Origin: Hellea balneolensis DSM 19091
Lineage (GTDB): Bacteria; Pseudomonadota; Alphaproteobacteria; Caulobacterales; Maricaulaceae
Reading direction: 5' to 3'
Length of the DNA stretch: 64,000 bases
NCBI RefSeq assembly: GCF_000428525.1
Contig: NZ_KE386760.1
Coordinates: 1-64,000 of the forward strand
Part shown: positions 20,101 through 29,146 of the stretch, in pieces
How positions within the stretch are numbered: the first letter of the stretch is position 1
Layout: the number at the start of each line of letters is the position of its first letter
Translations under genes and position numbers: made by a program
The notes under the pieces: generated by a model
What the model was told of the DNA's origin: nothing
What the model saw: only the letters and a program-made list of their open reading frames with translations
Database searches by the model: none

Positions 20101-20700
20101 TTATCTAAAGAATATACGATATATAATGGCGGCAAAGCCAAAAAATACGCCGCCAATAACCATGAAGGGCGGCAAGCCCCAATCATTGTCATAGACCACT
20201 TTTTCTCGGCTCCCCGTTTGCTCTTCTAATATCTGCTGTTCTGTCTCATAGGCGGGCGTGCCCGGGGCGCGCATGTGATAACGGCGAGCCATGAAATAAG
20301 CGAGGCCTGTCCACGAAAAAATGATGCTGAAAAAGATACTGAACTGCCAGACCAAAAAACCCGGCTCGAAAACACGGTTACGTCCTGTCAATTGATAGAG
20401 CTGCTCTAACAAAACTGAAAGCACAGCCATAATCGGCCAGGTCAGACATATAATCAAAAAGATTGCCGCGGCGATATAAGCCGGACGGCGCGGATTATGG
20501 AGCCGTTTGAATAGGCGGATATAGCCGTCTTCGGACAGGCGCGAATCCAGCATGCCGCGCTCTTTTTTATAGGCATAATCTTCAGCGGCATCCTTAGCGA
20601 CGCCGCGAAATCCTAGAAAAGCCCTAACCGCGTAAGCCAAGCCTATCATAGAGAGGAGGATAAGGGCCCAGAGAAATGAAATACCATCAAATTTTTGCAT
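20101..20700 (-). CDS. Uncharacterised membrane protein
   Basis: A 199-residue protein with about four predicted membrane helices (starting near residues 8, 74, 115 and 178). A charged loop after the first helix contains KDAAEDYAYKKERGMLDSRL. I do not recognise the family. It lies upstream of gloA on the same strand, with 17 bases between, so the two may be co-transcribed. Confidence 0.6.
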   Translation of the reverse strand: MQKFDGISFLWALILLSMIGLAYAVRAFLGFRGVAKDAAEDYAYKKERGMLDSRLSEDGYIRLFKRLHNPRRPAYIAAAIFLIICLTWPIMAVLSVLLEQLYQLTGRNRVFEPGFLVWQFSIFFSIIFSWTGLAYFMARRYHMRAPGTPAYETEQQILEEQTGSREKVVYDNDWGLPPFMVIGGVFFGFAAIIYRIFFR

Positions 20701-20824
20701 TGTGTGACTTTATAACAGACGCAGACAGACGCAAGAGCTTTCCTCTCACTATTAATTTAGACTCACAGCTTTAAGCGTGATAAGCGCGAGATAATAAAGC
20801 TTGGGCAGCGTTAAGGGGCATCAT

Positions 20825-22840
20825 ATGAATCCCATGAAATTCTTCACGGAAATGCGCCGACGTAATGTTTTTCGCGTCACTGGTGCTTATTTTGTGGGGG
20901 CCTGGGTCTTGGTGCAAATCGCCTTTACCTTAGAATCCGTGATGCAGTTGCCCGAATGGTTCGATGCCCTGTTCATGGCACTCATGATATTAGGCGCGCC
21001 CGTTGTGGTTATATTAGCATGGGCATTTGAACTAACGCCTGAAGGATTTAAGCGCACCGAAACCGTAGCGTCTGAAAATTCTATTGCCGAAAAAACTGGA
21101 CGGCGCCTTGAGCTAGGCATTATTGTGGGGCTTCTTGTCATCGCAGGGTTACTGATAGCGGATCTTGTAAAACCCAGTAATGCGGTCGGCATTGCGAAAC
21201 TTTCCAGCAATCATTCCGTGGCCGTTTTGCCCTTTACCAATCGTAGTAGCGAGACCAATGATGCCTTCTTTGCGGATGGCATTCATGATGACCTGCTAAC
21301 CCGCTTATCCAAAGTCTCTGCTTTTGAGGTTATTTCTCGCACCTCTGTGATGGGCTATCGCGATACTCAAAAACGGATTCCGGAAATTGCTCAGGAACTC
21401 GGCGTCGCCGTTATATTAGAAGGAGCGGTCCAACGTGCCGGCGACCGCGTTCGCATTACAGTACAGCTAATTGACGGAACGGATGATAAGCATTTATGGG
21501 CCGAAAATTACGACCGCGCTCTCAACACTGATAATATCTTCGATATTCAAGCCGAGATAACCCAAGCCATTGCCAGCGCCTTGGAGTCGGTTATTAGCGG
21601 TGAAGATAAAAACGCTGTTTCTGCGAAACCGACACAAAATTTGGCGGCTTATGAGGCATATATTCAATCGCGCCTCCTCATGCGCCCTGACGGCAATAGA
21701 GCTGAGGACCTGGAAAAGGCAGGCTCTTTCGCTGATGAAGCCATTCGGCTTGATCCGGAATTTGCAGATGCCTATGCCGTAAAAGCCTATATCCAGATCG
21801 CGCAATATTGGTTTAACGGGCGCAACACCATTTATCGAGACGCCGCACTAGGCAGCTTGTCCCGCGCCCAAGCCCTTGCGCCCAATAGTCCTGAAACTTT
21901 ATTATCCGAAGCCTTTTATTATTATTGGGGCTTTAGGGACTTTCGCAAGGCTGATGCCATATTTGATAAAGCTATCAGCGCCGCGCCTAATGATGTGCAT
22001 GCCGTGTCTGGGAAAGCCTTTATTGCCCGGCGGTTGGGACGCTTCAAAGAATCTGCCAAGGACCTTGAGAAAGCCCGCCGCCTTGACCCCAAGACATTTT
22101 ACCTCATGCCAGAACTGGGCCTGACCTATGCTTTAATTGGGGACTTTCAAGGCGCAAATGAGATGATCTCATTAGCCAAAGCGCAGCAGCCGGACTCATT
22201 GCAAGGCGCGGCTTTCGAAGCGGCCATCCTTCAATTTCAAGGTGATGCGATTGGCGCTTACAGAGCGCTTGGCTCCACAGGGACAATCTTACAAGAACAG
22301 AAAATGAACTATGCGGTGGCGACACGAAACCCTGTCCATATCAATGAAACGCTTGAGGCTTGGCCGGAAAACCGCCGATCACCCCAAGGGAGTCCTCATC
22401 TTTACCGCCTCGCAAAAATTCGCGCGCTCCTCGCCATGGGTCAAGATGCTACGAGCGAGATTCAAGCTCTGAGGGAGGCGGCCGTAATAAAGCCGCCTTC
22501 GCAGTCGTGGATGCAAACGGCGAGCTATAGCCCCGTTATTATTCCCGGATTTTTAGGGGATAAAGCGACAGTCGAAAAACTGGCAGTAACTTATGAGCAA
22601 GAGGCCCCAGATGATGCGCTTGCAGCGCTCACGCAGTTAGGCGAGCTGGCGGAAAGTTTTGCTCGCCTTGGTGAAGCTGACAGAGCTATGGATTATGCGG
22701 AGCGTATGCGCGATATGACTGGCCCGCATATGTTTTTGCTTCACCGCATGGAACCTGGTCTAGATAATGTAAGAGATCACCCGCGCTATCTTAAAATGGA
22801 AGAAGAATATGAGGCCTGGGCAGTGAAGATGCGGGGATAA
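20825..22840 (+). CDS. TPR protein with FlgO/adenylate-cyclase-associated domain
   Basis: A 671-residue protein. An N-terminal membrane region has two hydrophobic helices (RVTGAYFVGAWVLVQIAF, LFMALMILGAPVVVILAWAF) and a third near residue 100. A domain beginning SVAVLPFTNRSSETNDAFFA follows, with DDLLTRLSKVSAFEVISRTS and LGVAVILEGAVQRAGDRVRI. This domain is found in TPR proteins fused to adenylate cyclases or winged-helix regulators. TPR repeats fill the rest. No cyclase domain is present. I chose the ATG at 20825 because AAGGGG precedes it; a TTG lies 24 bases upstream. Its role is probably scaffolding or signalling. Confidence 0.82.
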   Translation: MNPMKFFTEMRRRNVFRVTGAYFVGAWVLVQIAFTLESVMQLPEWFDALFMALMILGAPVVVILAWAFELTPEGFKRTETVASENSIAEKTGRRLELGIIVGLLVIAGLLIADLVKPSNAVGIAKLSSNHSVAVLPFTNRSSETNDAFFADGIHDDLLTRLSKVSAFEVISRTSVMGYRDTQKRIPEIAQELGVAVILEGAVQRAGDRVRITVQLIDGTDDKHLWAENYDRALNTDNIFDIQAEITQAIASALESVISGEDKNAVSAKPTQNLAAYEAYIQSRLLMRPDGNRAEDLEKAGSFADEAIRLDPEFADAYAVKAYIQIAQYWFNGRNTIYRDAALGSLSRAQALAPNSPETLLSEAFYYYWGFRDFRKADAIFDKAISAAPNDVHAVSGKAFIARRLGRFKESAKDLEKARRLDPKTFYLMPELGLTYALIGDFQGANEMISLAKAQQPDSLQGAAFEAAILQFQGDAIGAYRALGSTGTILQEQKMNYAVATRNPVHINETLEAWPENRRSPQGSPHLYRLAKIRALLAMGQDATSEIQALREAAVIKPPSQSWMQTASYSPVIIPGFLGDKATVEKLAVTYEQEAPDDALAALTQLGELAESFARLGEADRAMDYAERMRDMTGPHMFLLHRMEPGLDNVRDHPRYLKMEEEYEAWAVKMRG

Positions 22841-22924
22841 GCCTTGCGCGGGCAAGCCAAATCTTGATACGCCCCGTATAGATTTATATTCCTCCTTTTA
22901 CCATAGCTTCACAGGACTTTTAGA

Positions 22925-23473
22925 ATGACGGCTCCTAAAATTGCTTTTATCTGCGCTTCACTTCGGGAAGGGTCTATCAATAAAAAACTGGAAAAGGCGT
23001 TGATGAAACGCTTCAAGATCTCAGGGGCAAAAACAAGTTCCATTGACCTAGGTAAATATGAGATGCCTCTTTTTCACGGGGATTTGGAAACGCCTAAGAC
23101 TGTGAAGAAGTTGATTACGCGGCTTAAAGGCTTTGATGGCATTGTGGTTATTTCACCTGAATATAATGGCTGTCTACCGCCTCTACTTAAGAATACGATT
23201 GATTGGACGAGTACTGTTAGTACCGATTACATCAAATCCGCCGTTTGGGGACTTGCCTCTTGTTCGCCTGGCCCTATGAGCGGCATCATGTGCATGCGGC
23301 AAATGCAGTTTATCTTTACGCGCCTTGGCGGAGATGTGTTGCCCCAGCAGGTGGGATGCGGGAACGCGTCTAAAGCTTTTAATGAGCGAGGTGACCTTGT
23401 GGCCCAGCCCGCCAGCACATTCGCGGATAATATGCGTGATATGATGCTGGAGCGCATATCTCAAAAGGGATGA
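22925..23473 (+). CDS. NADPH-dependent FMN reductase family protein
   Basis: A 182-residue flavodoxin-fold protein. ICASLREGSINKKLEKAL forms the FMN phosphate loop, and VVISPEYNGCLPPLLKNTID is the signature of the SsuE/ArsH/ChrR-like quinone and FMN reductases. It should be cytoplasmic. The exact electron acceptor cannot be assigned. nth begins nine bases after the stop, so they are probably co-transcribed. Confidence 0.88.
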   Translation: MTAPKIAFICASLREGSINKKLEKALMKRFKISGAKTSSIDLGKYEMPLFHGDLETPKTVKKLITRLKGFDGIVVISPEYNGCLPPLLKNTIDWTSTVSTDYIKSAVWGLASCSPGPMSGIMCMRQMQFIFTRLGGDVLPQQVGCGNASKAFNERGDLVAQPASTFADNMRDMMLERISQKG

Positions 23474-23482
23474 TGCGGCCAG

Positions 23483-24172
23483 ATGGCAAAAAAAGAAAAG
23501 CTCTATAAGGATCTGCCGAGACCGAAATTAAATCGCGCCCAGATCAGCGATATTTATCGTCATCTGCAAACACTTGACCCCGCACCGCGTACTGAACTTG
23601 AGTATACCAATGTCTATACGCTAGTCGTGGCGGTAGCGCTTTCAGCGCAATCGACGGATGTTGGCGTGAATAAAGCGACCAAAGCCCTCTTTGCCAAGGC
23701 CGATACACCTGAAAAAATGATTGCCCTTGGTGAGGACGCCGTTCGGGACCATATTAAAACAATTGGCCTTTATAAAAACAAAGCCAAAAATGTTATTAAG
23801 CTCTCTCAAATGCTGATTGACGATTTCGACTCAGAAGTGCCAGATAATCGCGAGGACTTGGTTAAGTTACCGGGCGTTGGACGCAAGACAGCCAATGTCG
23901 TTTTAAATGATTATTTTGGACAGCCGACTATGGCGGTGGATACGCATATATTTCGCGTATCAAACCGCACCGGCATGGCCCCTGGCAAAGACCCTGTGGA
24001 AGTTGAGCTTAACCTATTACGGGTGACGGCGGACGAATTTATGGATCACGCCCATCACTGGCTGATCCTTCATGGGCGCTACACTTGCCTGGCTCGAAAA
24101 CCTGAATGTTATAATTGCGCAATTAAACATCTGTGCAAATACAGGCCCAAAACACTAAGACCCGAAGACTAG
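23483..24172 (+). CDS. nth: Endonuclease III
   Basis: DNA glycosylase/AP lyase for oxidised pyrimidines in base-excision repair. It has the helix-hairpin-helix LPGVGRKTANVVL with the catalytic Lys, and the catalytic Asp in AVDTHIFRVSNR. The C-terminal [4Fe-4S] cluster shows the C-X6-C-X2-C-X5-C spacing (CLARKPECYNCAIKHLC). At 229 residues it is slightly longer than E. coli Nth because of a basic N-terminus. Confidence 0.95.
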   Translation: MAKKEKLYKDLPRPKLNRAQISDIYRHLQTLDPAPRTELEYTNVYTLVVAVALSAQSTDVGVNKATKALFAKADTPEKMIALGEDAVRDHIKTIGLYKNKAKNVIKLSQMLIDDFDSEVPDNREDLVKLPGVGRKTANVVLNDYFGQPTMAVDTHIFRVSNRTGMAPGKDPVEVELNLLRVTADEFMDHAHHWLILHGRYTCLARKPECYNCAIKHLCKYRPKTLRPED

Positions 24173-24198
24173 CTTTGACACCCGACTAGCGCCCTCGT

Positions 24199-24238
24199 CC
24201 TTCGAGTTCCGCTACTATGTAGCGCCTCAGGATGAGGG
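24199..24238 (+). repeat. Dispersed palindromic repeat, locus A copy 1
   Basis: CCTTCGAG...CTCAGGATGAGG unit with an internal GCTAC/GTAGC stem. An inverted copy follows 16 bp later, and a related pair lies at 48251-48349. Elements with this CCTTCGAG...TCAGGATGAGG pattern are familiar as scattered non-coding repeats in alphaproteobacteria. Confidence 0.7.
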
Positions 24239-24254
24239 CTAACTTTAATCTAAC

Positions 24255-24293
24255 CCTCACCCTGATGAGAAGCTTTGCTTTGGGACTCGAAGG
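24255..24293 (-). repeat. Dispersed palindromic repeat, locus A copy 2
   Basis: Inverted copy of the preceding unit: CCTCACCCTGATGAG, an AGC...GCT centre, and GACTCGAAGG. The two copies fill the gap between nth and the DUF5710 gene and could fold into one long stem in RNA. Confidence 0.65.
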
Positions 24294-24307
24294 TTAGCGG
24301 CCCCGCA

Positions 24308-24529
24308 CTAACCCGCCAAATCAAACTCAAAATTTTCATTTTGGGCTACATGTTTTACGGCAGGTTTGGGCTCAGCCGTTTCGGCACGCCACTTAAAAAT
24401 TGTCGCGAGAGGAGACCCGGCAGGGCAATACCAGCGCTGAACAGAGGGGTCCCACCGAGCGCCCAATCGCTTGGCAAGCTCACGGTCCGTATATTTTACA
24501 TTTAAAAACTTCTTGGCGGCACGGGCCAT
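24308..24529 (-). CDS. DUF5710 domain small protein
   Basis: A 73-residue protein. FLNVKYTDRELAKRLGARWD and VQRWYCPAGSPL match the DUF5710 domain, usually an accessory DNA-handling module in larger primase- or helicase-like proteins. Here it stands alone. Function unknown. Confidence 0.7.
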   Translation of the reverse strand: MARAAKKFLNVKYTDRELAKRLGARWDPSVQRWYCPAGSPLATIFKWRAETAEPKPAVKHVAQNENFEFDLAG

Positions 24530-24620
24530 AATATGTCTCCAATCTTATAATTTGAGAATGGAACATAACAAGAACATGATAGGAAATCAATCCTAAAATT
24601 CACCTAATATTCAGGCCTGT

Positions 24621-25013
24621 CTAATGTAGCTGAATATCCATATTCCAATGTTTGGCTGTTAAGACCAGAAGGGCTTTTTCACTCACATGGAATTCATCAT
24701 CGGCGTTGGCGATCTCCGTCATGATGTCTGTGATATAGCGCTTACCTTTTAAGTTTCTTAGCCGCGATAGACAGCCATCAAGCCAAGGCTCAAATTTTGA
24801 GCTCGATAATTTGTCTTTTATACTATCGGAATTGGTTTCATACCACAGAAGTAATTTAGCCTCTGAGAGGTTCACAGGCGCATCTGGCAGTTGTGCAAGC
24901 TTCTTGGCCGCCTTCAAAAAGGTGTCAATCTCTCTGGCGTAGACTCGCTTATCTGCCAAAATTGTTGCCACAAGTAGGCTTAATATATCATCTGTTTTTC
25001 TTGAAACGTCCAT
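24621..25013 (-). CDS. TerB-like domain protein
   Basis: A 130-residue helical protein. ILSLLVATILADKRVYAREI and IANADDEFHVSEKALLVLTA resemble the paired acidic helices of TerB-type domains. These occur in tellurite-resistance and membrane-associated stress modules. No other ter gene is nearby. I use the ATG at 25013 with CGGAG upstream; an in-frame TTG at 25034 would add seven residues. The functional assignment is weak. Confidence 0.6.
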   Translation of the reverse strand: MDVSRKTDDILSLLVATILADKRVYAREIDTFLKAAKKLAQLPDAPVNLSEAKLLLWYETNSDSIKDKLSSSKFEPWLDGCLSRLRNLKGKRYITDIMTEIANADDEFHVSEKALLVLTAKHWNMDIQLH

Positions 25014-25200
25014 ACCCACATACTCCGCTCGCAATGAGCGCCCTTATGTTGACACTACGCTTAACAGGCTAATATCCGTTAAAGGGATGGAGGGTTTTTC
25101 GGTCTATCTTATATTAAGGCTAATAAAGGGTTTATTTTTTCGGCCCTCGACAGGCTTTACTTATCTTCATAACGTCAGCTTTAAATGATAAGGAGCTAAG

Positions 25201-26139
25201 ATGATTATTCATACACGGATTACAGAGATGCTGGGGATTGAAAAACCCATTATTCAAGCGGCTATGGGCTGGATTGCCCGCGCCCCTTTATCCTCTGCGG
25301 TGTGTAATGCAGGCGGCATGGGTATTATTGAGACGAGCTCAGGGGAATTGGATGCCGTGCGCGAAGAAATTCTGAAAATGCATGATTTGACGGATAAGCC
25401 CTTTGGCGTAAATGTCGCGCAAGCCTTTGTGCGCGATCCTAAAATCATTGATTTCATAATTGATCAAGGCGTGAAATTTGTCACGACCTCCGCAGGTGAT
25501 CCGATGAAATATACGGCCCTTTTAAAAGAGGCTGGCTTGACTGTGTTTCATGTGGTGCCAAGCCTGAAAGGGGCCCTTCGCGCAATTGAAGCGGGCGTGG
25601 ACGGATTGATCGTCGAAGGCGGCGAAGGCGGCGGATTTAAAAACCCCCAAGATGTGGCGAGCATGGTGCTGATCCCCCAAGTTTGTGAAGCAGTTGATAT
25701 CCCGGTTGTTGCGGCAGGCGGCATTACGGATGGGCGCAGCATGGCCGCCGCCTTTGCGCTTGGCGCGGAAGGCATCCTCATGGGCACCCGGATATTAAGC
25801 GCGGCTGAAAGCCCCGTTCATGGCAACTGGAAAAACGCCATTATTAAGGCCGATTCCACAGATACAGTCTTCCTGAACCGCAGTGGCCCCGGACCAGCGC
25901 TTAGAGCACTTCGCACAGAGCGGACGAGCCGCCTTCAAAAAGAAGGTGTTGAGAACATATTTGGAGAATTTGCAGATACGGCAGACGTCTATTTTGGGGG
26001 TAATCTCGAGGCAGGTATAGCTCTGACTGGCCAAGTCGCTGGCCGCATCAAAGAGGTCAAACCCGTTAAACAAATTTTCGATGAAACGCTTAAAGAATTT
26101 GGTGAAGTGACAGGGCGCCTGGCCACGCTTGGGGCTTAG
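25201..26139 (+). CDS. Nitronate monooxygenase family flavoprotein
   Basis: A 312-residue FMN-binding TIM barrel of the 2-nitropropane dioxygenase/FabK group. It has PIIQAAMGWIARAPLSSAV, KPFGVNVAQAF, DGLIVEGGEGGGF, PVVAAGGITDGRSMAAAFAL and GILMGTRI, which form the flavin phosphate site. It could oxidise alkyl nitronates or act as an enoyl reductase. AAGGAG precedes the ATG. Its end overlaps the convergent GH16 gene by four bases. Confidence 0.88.
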   Translation: MIIHTRITEMLGIEKPIIQAAMGWIARAPLSSAVCNAGGMGIIETSSGELDAVREEILKMHDLTDKPFGVNVAQAFVRDPKIIDFIIDQGVKFVTTSAGDPMKYTALLKEAGLTVFHVVPSLKGALRAIEAGVDGLIVEGGEGGGFKNPQDVASMVLIPQVCEAVDIPVVAAGGITDGRSMAAAFALGAEGILMGTRILSAAESPVHGNWKNAIIKADSTDTVFLNRSGPGPALRALRTERTSRLQKEGVENIFGEFADTADVYFGGNLEAGIALTGQVAGRIKEVKPVKQIFDETLKEFGEVTGRLATLGA

Positions 26140-26954
26140 ATATCGGGCTCACAGCCCTCCCAAACTTTAACATAATCGATGAGATATTCGTCGGGAAAAG
26201 CGGCAGACTTTAAATCGCTCGCCCAATTTGGAGTCAGAAGCCAGTCCTGTGTGCTGATTTCTCCGCTGAGTTTTATATATAAGGGCATAGATGGTGCATT
26301 GCCGGAGGGTCTCCGCCAAACCTCTTGGCCATTTACAAAATAAATATAGTCTGTCTCAGTCCAATCCAATCGGTAAGTCTGAAACCCATCTCTAGCCCCC
26401 GAAACCATAACTTTGTTATCCCGACTGAAAATCACATCGCCTGGCGATTTTCTATGATGGGCATTTCGAATTTCATCTGTCCAGCCAAAGCCCTCCATAA
26501 TGTCGATTTCCTGACTATCTTCAGATCTACCAGTACCGGATTTATTAAAGAGCCAAAAGGCAGCCCACCAACCAGAGCGTTGCGGCAGACGGGCCCGAAT
26601 TTCAAATCGTCCATATTGCTGTTCAAATTTACCCTGTGTCGAGACCATGCCAGAAGCAAAATCATGAGGGTCCGTATCCCTGTTCTGGTTTTGGATCTGC
26701 CTTACGGAGATTTCCAAATGGCCCTGCCCGTTTAGCCGAACAGCATCTTGCCGCCAGAAACCGTCAGGGCCGTTTTCATTCGGGCGGCGATTATAGGCTT
26801 TGGAAATCCATTTTGTTTTATCAGGAGCGCCGCTTCCGCTAAAGTCATCACTAAATGTCAGGCGGCAGCCATCCAAAGGCTCAGTATCAGAGCTTATGGC
26901 TTGGCAAGCTGCCAAGCTCATTATGCTCAAAATAAAATGTTGCGCCCAACGCAA
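26136..26954 (-). CDS. GH16 family glycoside hydrolase lipoprotein
   Basis: A 272-residue enzyme with a short signal peptide ending in lipobox LAAC17. It has the GH16 catalytic motif EIDIMEGF with nucleophile E149, D151 and acid/base E154. Family landmarks are FSDDFSGSGAPDKTKWI at the start, GRFEIRARLP, WWAAFWLF and YLIDYVKVWEGCE at the end. GH16 members cleave beta-1,3/1,4-glucans, agar or carrageenan; the target here is unknown. It is probably attached to a membrane facing the periplasm or cell surface. Confidence 0.93.
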   Translation of the reverse strand: MRWAQHFILSIMSLAACQAISSDTEPLDGCRLTFSDDFSGSGAPDKTKWISKAYNRRPNENGPDGFWRQDAVRLNGQGHLEISVRQIQNQNRDTDPHDFASGMVSTQGKFEQQYGRFEIRARLPQRSGWWAAFWLFNKSGTGRSEDSQEIDIMEGFGWTDEIRNAHHRKSPGDVIFSRDNKVMVSGARDGFQTYRLDWTETDYIYFVNGQEVWRRPSGNAPSMPLYIKLSGEISTQDWLLTPNWASDLKSAAFPDEYLIDYVKVWEGCEPDI

Positions 26955-26958
26955 AGTT

Positions 26959-27975
26959 CTAAGTTGCGCCTAGCGCTCGCATTCTGAAAGACACCATCTT
27001 TTGCCGTGTCTCGCACCACAGGGCCAAGCGGACACATTTGAAACTTTGCCACAATGTCAGGCGGCCAACTTTTTTAAGCTCAGGGTGAGCCTTAAGAATT
27101 CGCGGAAGCTGATAAAAGGGAATACGGCTTGAGAGATGATGAACATGATGCACGCCAATATTGCCAGTAATCCACATAAGCGGCTTTGGTAGATCGTAAT
27201 AGGAACTACCATGAAGCGCGGCAGATTCGCGGTCCCAATCACCTGTACGTGACCAATGTGTTTCATCAAATTGGTGTTGGACATAGAACATCCAAACCCC
27301 AATCGAGGCGCCAATAATTATGATAGGCACCTGGATCAATAAGAACGCCTTAAGGCCAACACCCCAAATCAACAAACCATAAAGAAGCGCAACACCTGCA
27401 TTTGTTGTCAGGGTGGAAATCCACGGCATTTTACGTTTCATCGCGCCAATCGGAAGGCGCTGCGCGAGAATAAAGACATAGGCAGGGCCCACACCGAACA
27501 TAACGACGGGATGGCGATAAAGGCGGTATTTGAGCTTTCCCCATTTTGACAGCGCCGCATATTCGTCAACGGTTAAAGTAATGATATCATCGCCTAAACC
27601 GCGGCGGTCAAGATTACCGGAGCTCGCATGATGAAGGGCGTGACCTCTGCGCCAATGATCATAAGGCGTGAGGGTCAATATGCCGATGAAACGGCCAACC
27701 CAATCATTGGCTTTTTTAGAAGAGAACATAGAGCCATGTCCGCAATCGTGCTGAACGATGAACAAGCGCACGATTAATCCGCCTGCAGGAATAACGCCCA
27801 TCAATGACCAATATTGACCGCGGGCCACCAAAGCCCACATCCCCGCCCATAGAATCAGGAAAGGCACGAGCGTGATCAAAACCTCATAGACAGCCCGCCA
27901 ATCTTCAGATTTACGGTAAGGCGCAAGCCGGGCGAACCATGTTTTAGCAGTCGCAGCAGGGTTGGGTAAGGTCAT
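26959..27975 (-). CDS. Membrane fatty acid desaturase
   Basis: A 338-residue membrane di-iron desaturase. Its three histidine boxes are HDCGH (76-80), HALHH (112-116) and HHVHH in the C-terminal third (GNIGVHHVHHLSSRIP), plus HQFDETHW. Several helices flank them. It resembles acyl-lipid omega-6/Delta-12 desaturases. It would introduce double bases-of-unsaturation into membrane acyl chains; regiospecificity cannot be read. A CtrA-like box lies 44 bp upstream of its start. Confidence 0.9.
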   Translation of the reverse strand: MTLPNPAATAKTWFARLAPYRKSEDWRAVYEVLITLVPFLILWAGMWALVARGQYWSLMGVIPAGGLIVRLFIVQHDCGHGSMFSSKKANDWVGRFIGILTLTPYDHWRRGHALHHASSGNLDRRGLGDDIITLTVDEYAALSKWGKLKYRLYRHPVVMFGVGPAYVFILAQRLPIGAMKRKMPWISTLTTNAGVALLYGLLIWGVGLKAFLLIQVPIIIIGASIGVWMFYVQHQFDETHWSRTGDWDRESAALHGSSYYDLPKPLMWITGNIGVHHVHHLSSRIPFYQLPRILKAHPELKKVGRLTLWQSFKCVRLALWCETRQKMVSFRMRALGAT

Positions 27976-28018
27976 AGGAGCGCTTTCAAGTTAGAGCCCA
28001 AACATGGGCTTAATCCCG

Positions 28019-28033
28019 TTAACCCTTAGTTAA
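28019..28033. promoter_or_regulatory. CtrA-like box upstream of the desaturase
   Basis: TTAA (28019-28022), seven bases, TTAA (28030-28033). This is a perfect match to the CtrA consensus spacing, 44 bp before the leftward desaturase gene and downstream of the ATP-grasp gene. By motif alone it suggests cell-cycle control of the desaturase. Confidence 0.45.
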
Positions 28034-28131
28034 GACCGCGCTAATGTGAAGCCTAAATATCAGTCTTTAAAGTGAGATTTTGGTAAGATAAAGTTGAAGA
28101 AAGAGAGCCGCTAAAAACCTTGCAGAGCAAT

Positions 28132-29040
28132 TTACTCAGAGAGCCGTTTTGCCAAGCTTTCTGCTAATTTTTGCGCGCCTTTATTCTCGCCGCCCTCACC
28201 TTGAGCATGGCCCAAATAAAGGTAAGGCTCGATCATTTCGAGCTCGATCAGTTTTAACTTACCGTCGAGACCTCGCAGTAAATCAACCCGGGCATATAGC
28301 GGCGTAAAGTCCAGCGCATTCAGAACGGCTCTTGCTGAATTGCGCTCTTGTGTGCTCGGCTCATATGTTTCCTCTGTGCCGCCATATAGAGATTGAATGC
28401 GGTAATCGCCTTTTTTGGGCCGCTTAATCAAGCCGTGTGAAAATTTACCGCCGAAATAAAGAAAGGAATATTCACCTTCTTCAGTCACGCTTGGCAGAAA
28501 CGCCTGTATCATCGCGCCTTCAGGCGGAAGATCATCTTTGCTCGGAAAAGGGTCGCCTTTTTTATAAAGCACTTGCCGCCATGCGCCGCCTCCGACTTGC
28601 GGCTTAATGACGAGCGTATCAGTGGCAAGCTCTTCAAAAGCGCGGGCCACGCCCGTTTCTGTGACGCGGTCAACTGTGATGGTAGAAATCACAGGGGCAC
28701 CTTCATGCTCAAGCTCATCAAGATAGGATTTATTAGAATTCCAGCTGAGGGTCTTAAAGGTATTAAATAGTTTCGTCTTAGCTTCCGCTTTAGCCATCTC
28801 AGCCGTAAAGGCCGCTTCATTGCCTTCAAAATAATCCCAAACGAGAAGCGGCAGCATGGCATCATAATCACCCGCCTGTTCCGCCGCATCGCGCCACCGA
28901 ATAAGGTCCAGCTCCATACCCTGCGCGGCAAAGGCAGGGACAAGCTTGCCCATTTCCTCGTCGCGCTCAAAAGCGTCACCGCGTTCATCGGGATGGCCCG
29001 GCATCATATTGTCTGAGGCAAGGATAGCGACTTTTTTCAT
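28132..29040 (-). CDS. ATP-grasp family ligase
   Basis: A 302-residue RimK/glutathione synthetase-like ATP-grasp enzyme. Landmarks are LVIKPQVGGGAW, GEYSFLYFGGKFSHGLIKRP, GDYRIQSLYGG and the metal-binding YARVDLLRG...LIELEMIEPYLYL. Relatives include DcsG of cycloserine biosynthesis and other carboxylate-amine ligases. The substrate is unknown. It stands alone, divergent from adenosine kinase. Confidence 0.82.
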   Translation of the reverse strand: MKKVAILASDNMMPGHPDERGDAFERDEEMGKLVPAFAAQGMELDLIRWRDAAEQAGDYDAMLPLLVWDYFEGNEAAFTAEMAKAEAKTKLFNTFKTLSWNSNKSYLDELEHEGAPVISTITVDRVTETGVARAFEELATDTLVIKPQVGGGAWRQVLYKKGDPFPSKDDLPPEGAMIQAFLPSVTEEGEYSFLYFGGKFSHGLIKRPKKGDYRIQSLYGGTEETYEPSTQERNSARAVLNALDFTPLYARVDLLRGLDGKLKLIELEMIEPYLYLGHAQGEGGENKGAQKLAESLAKRLSE

Positions 29041-29146
29041 AAGGATGTCCGAACAATATTAAGGAGTGGCTTTTTAGCTTTTATTTCTCATTCCATGTAA
29101 TTATGACCCGCTCAAAGAACAAGAGTGAACAACAAGGCTGAAGACG

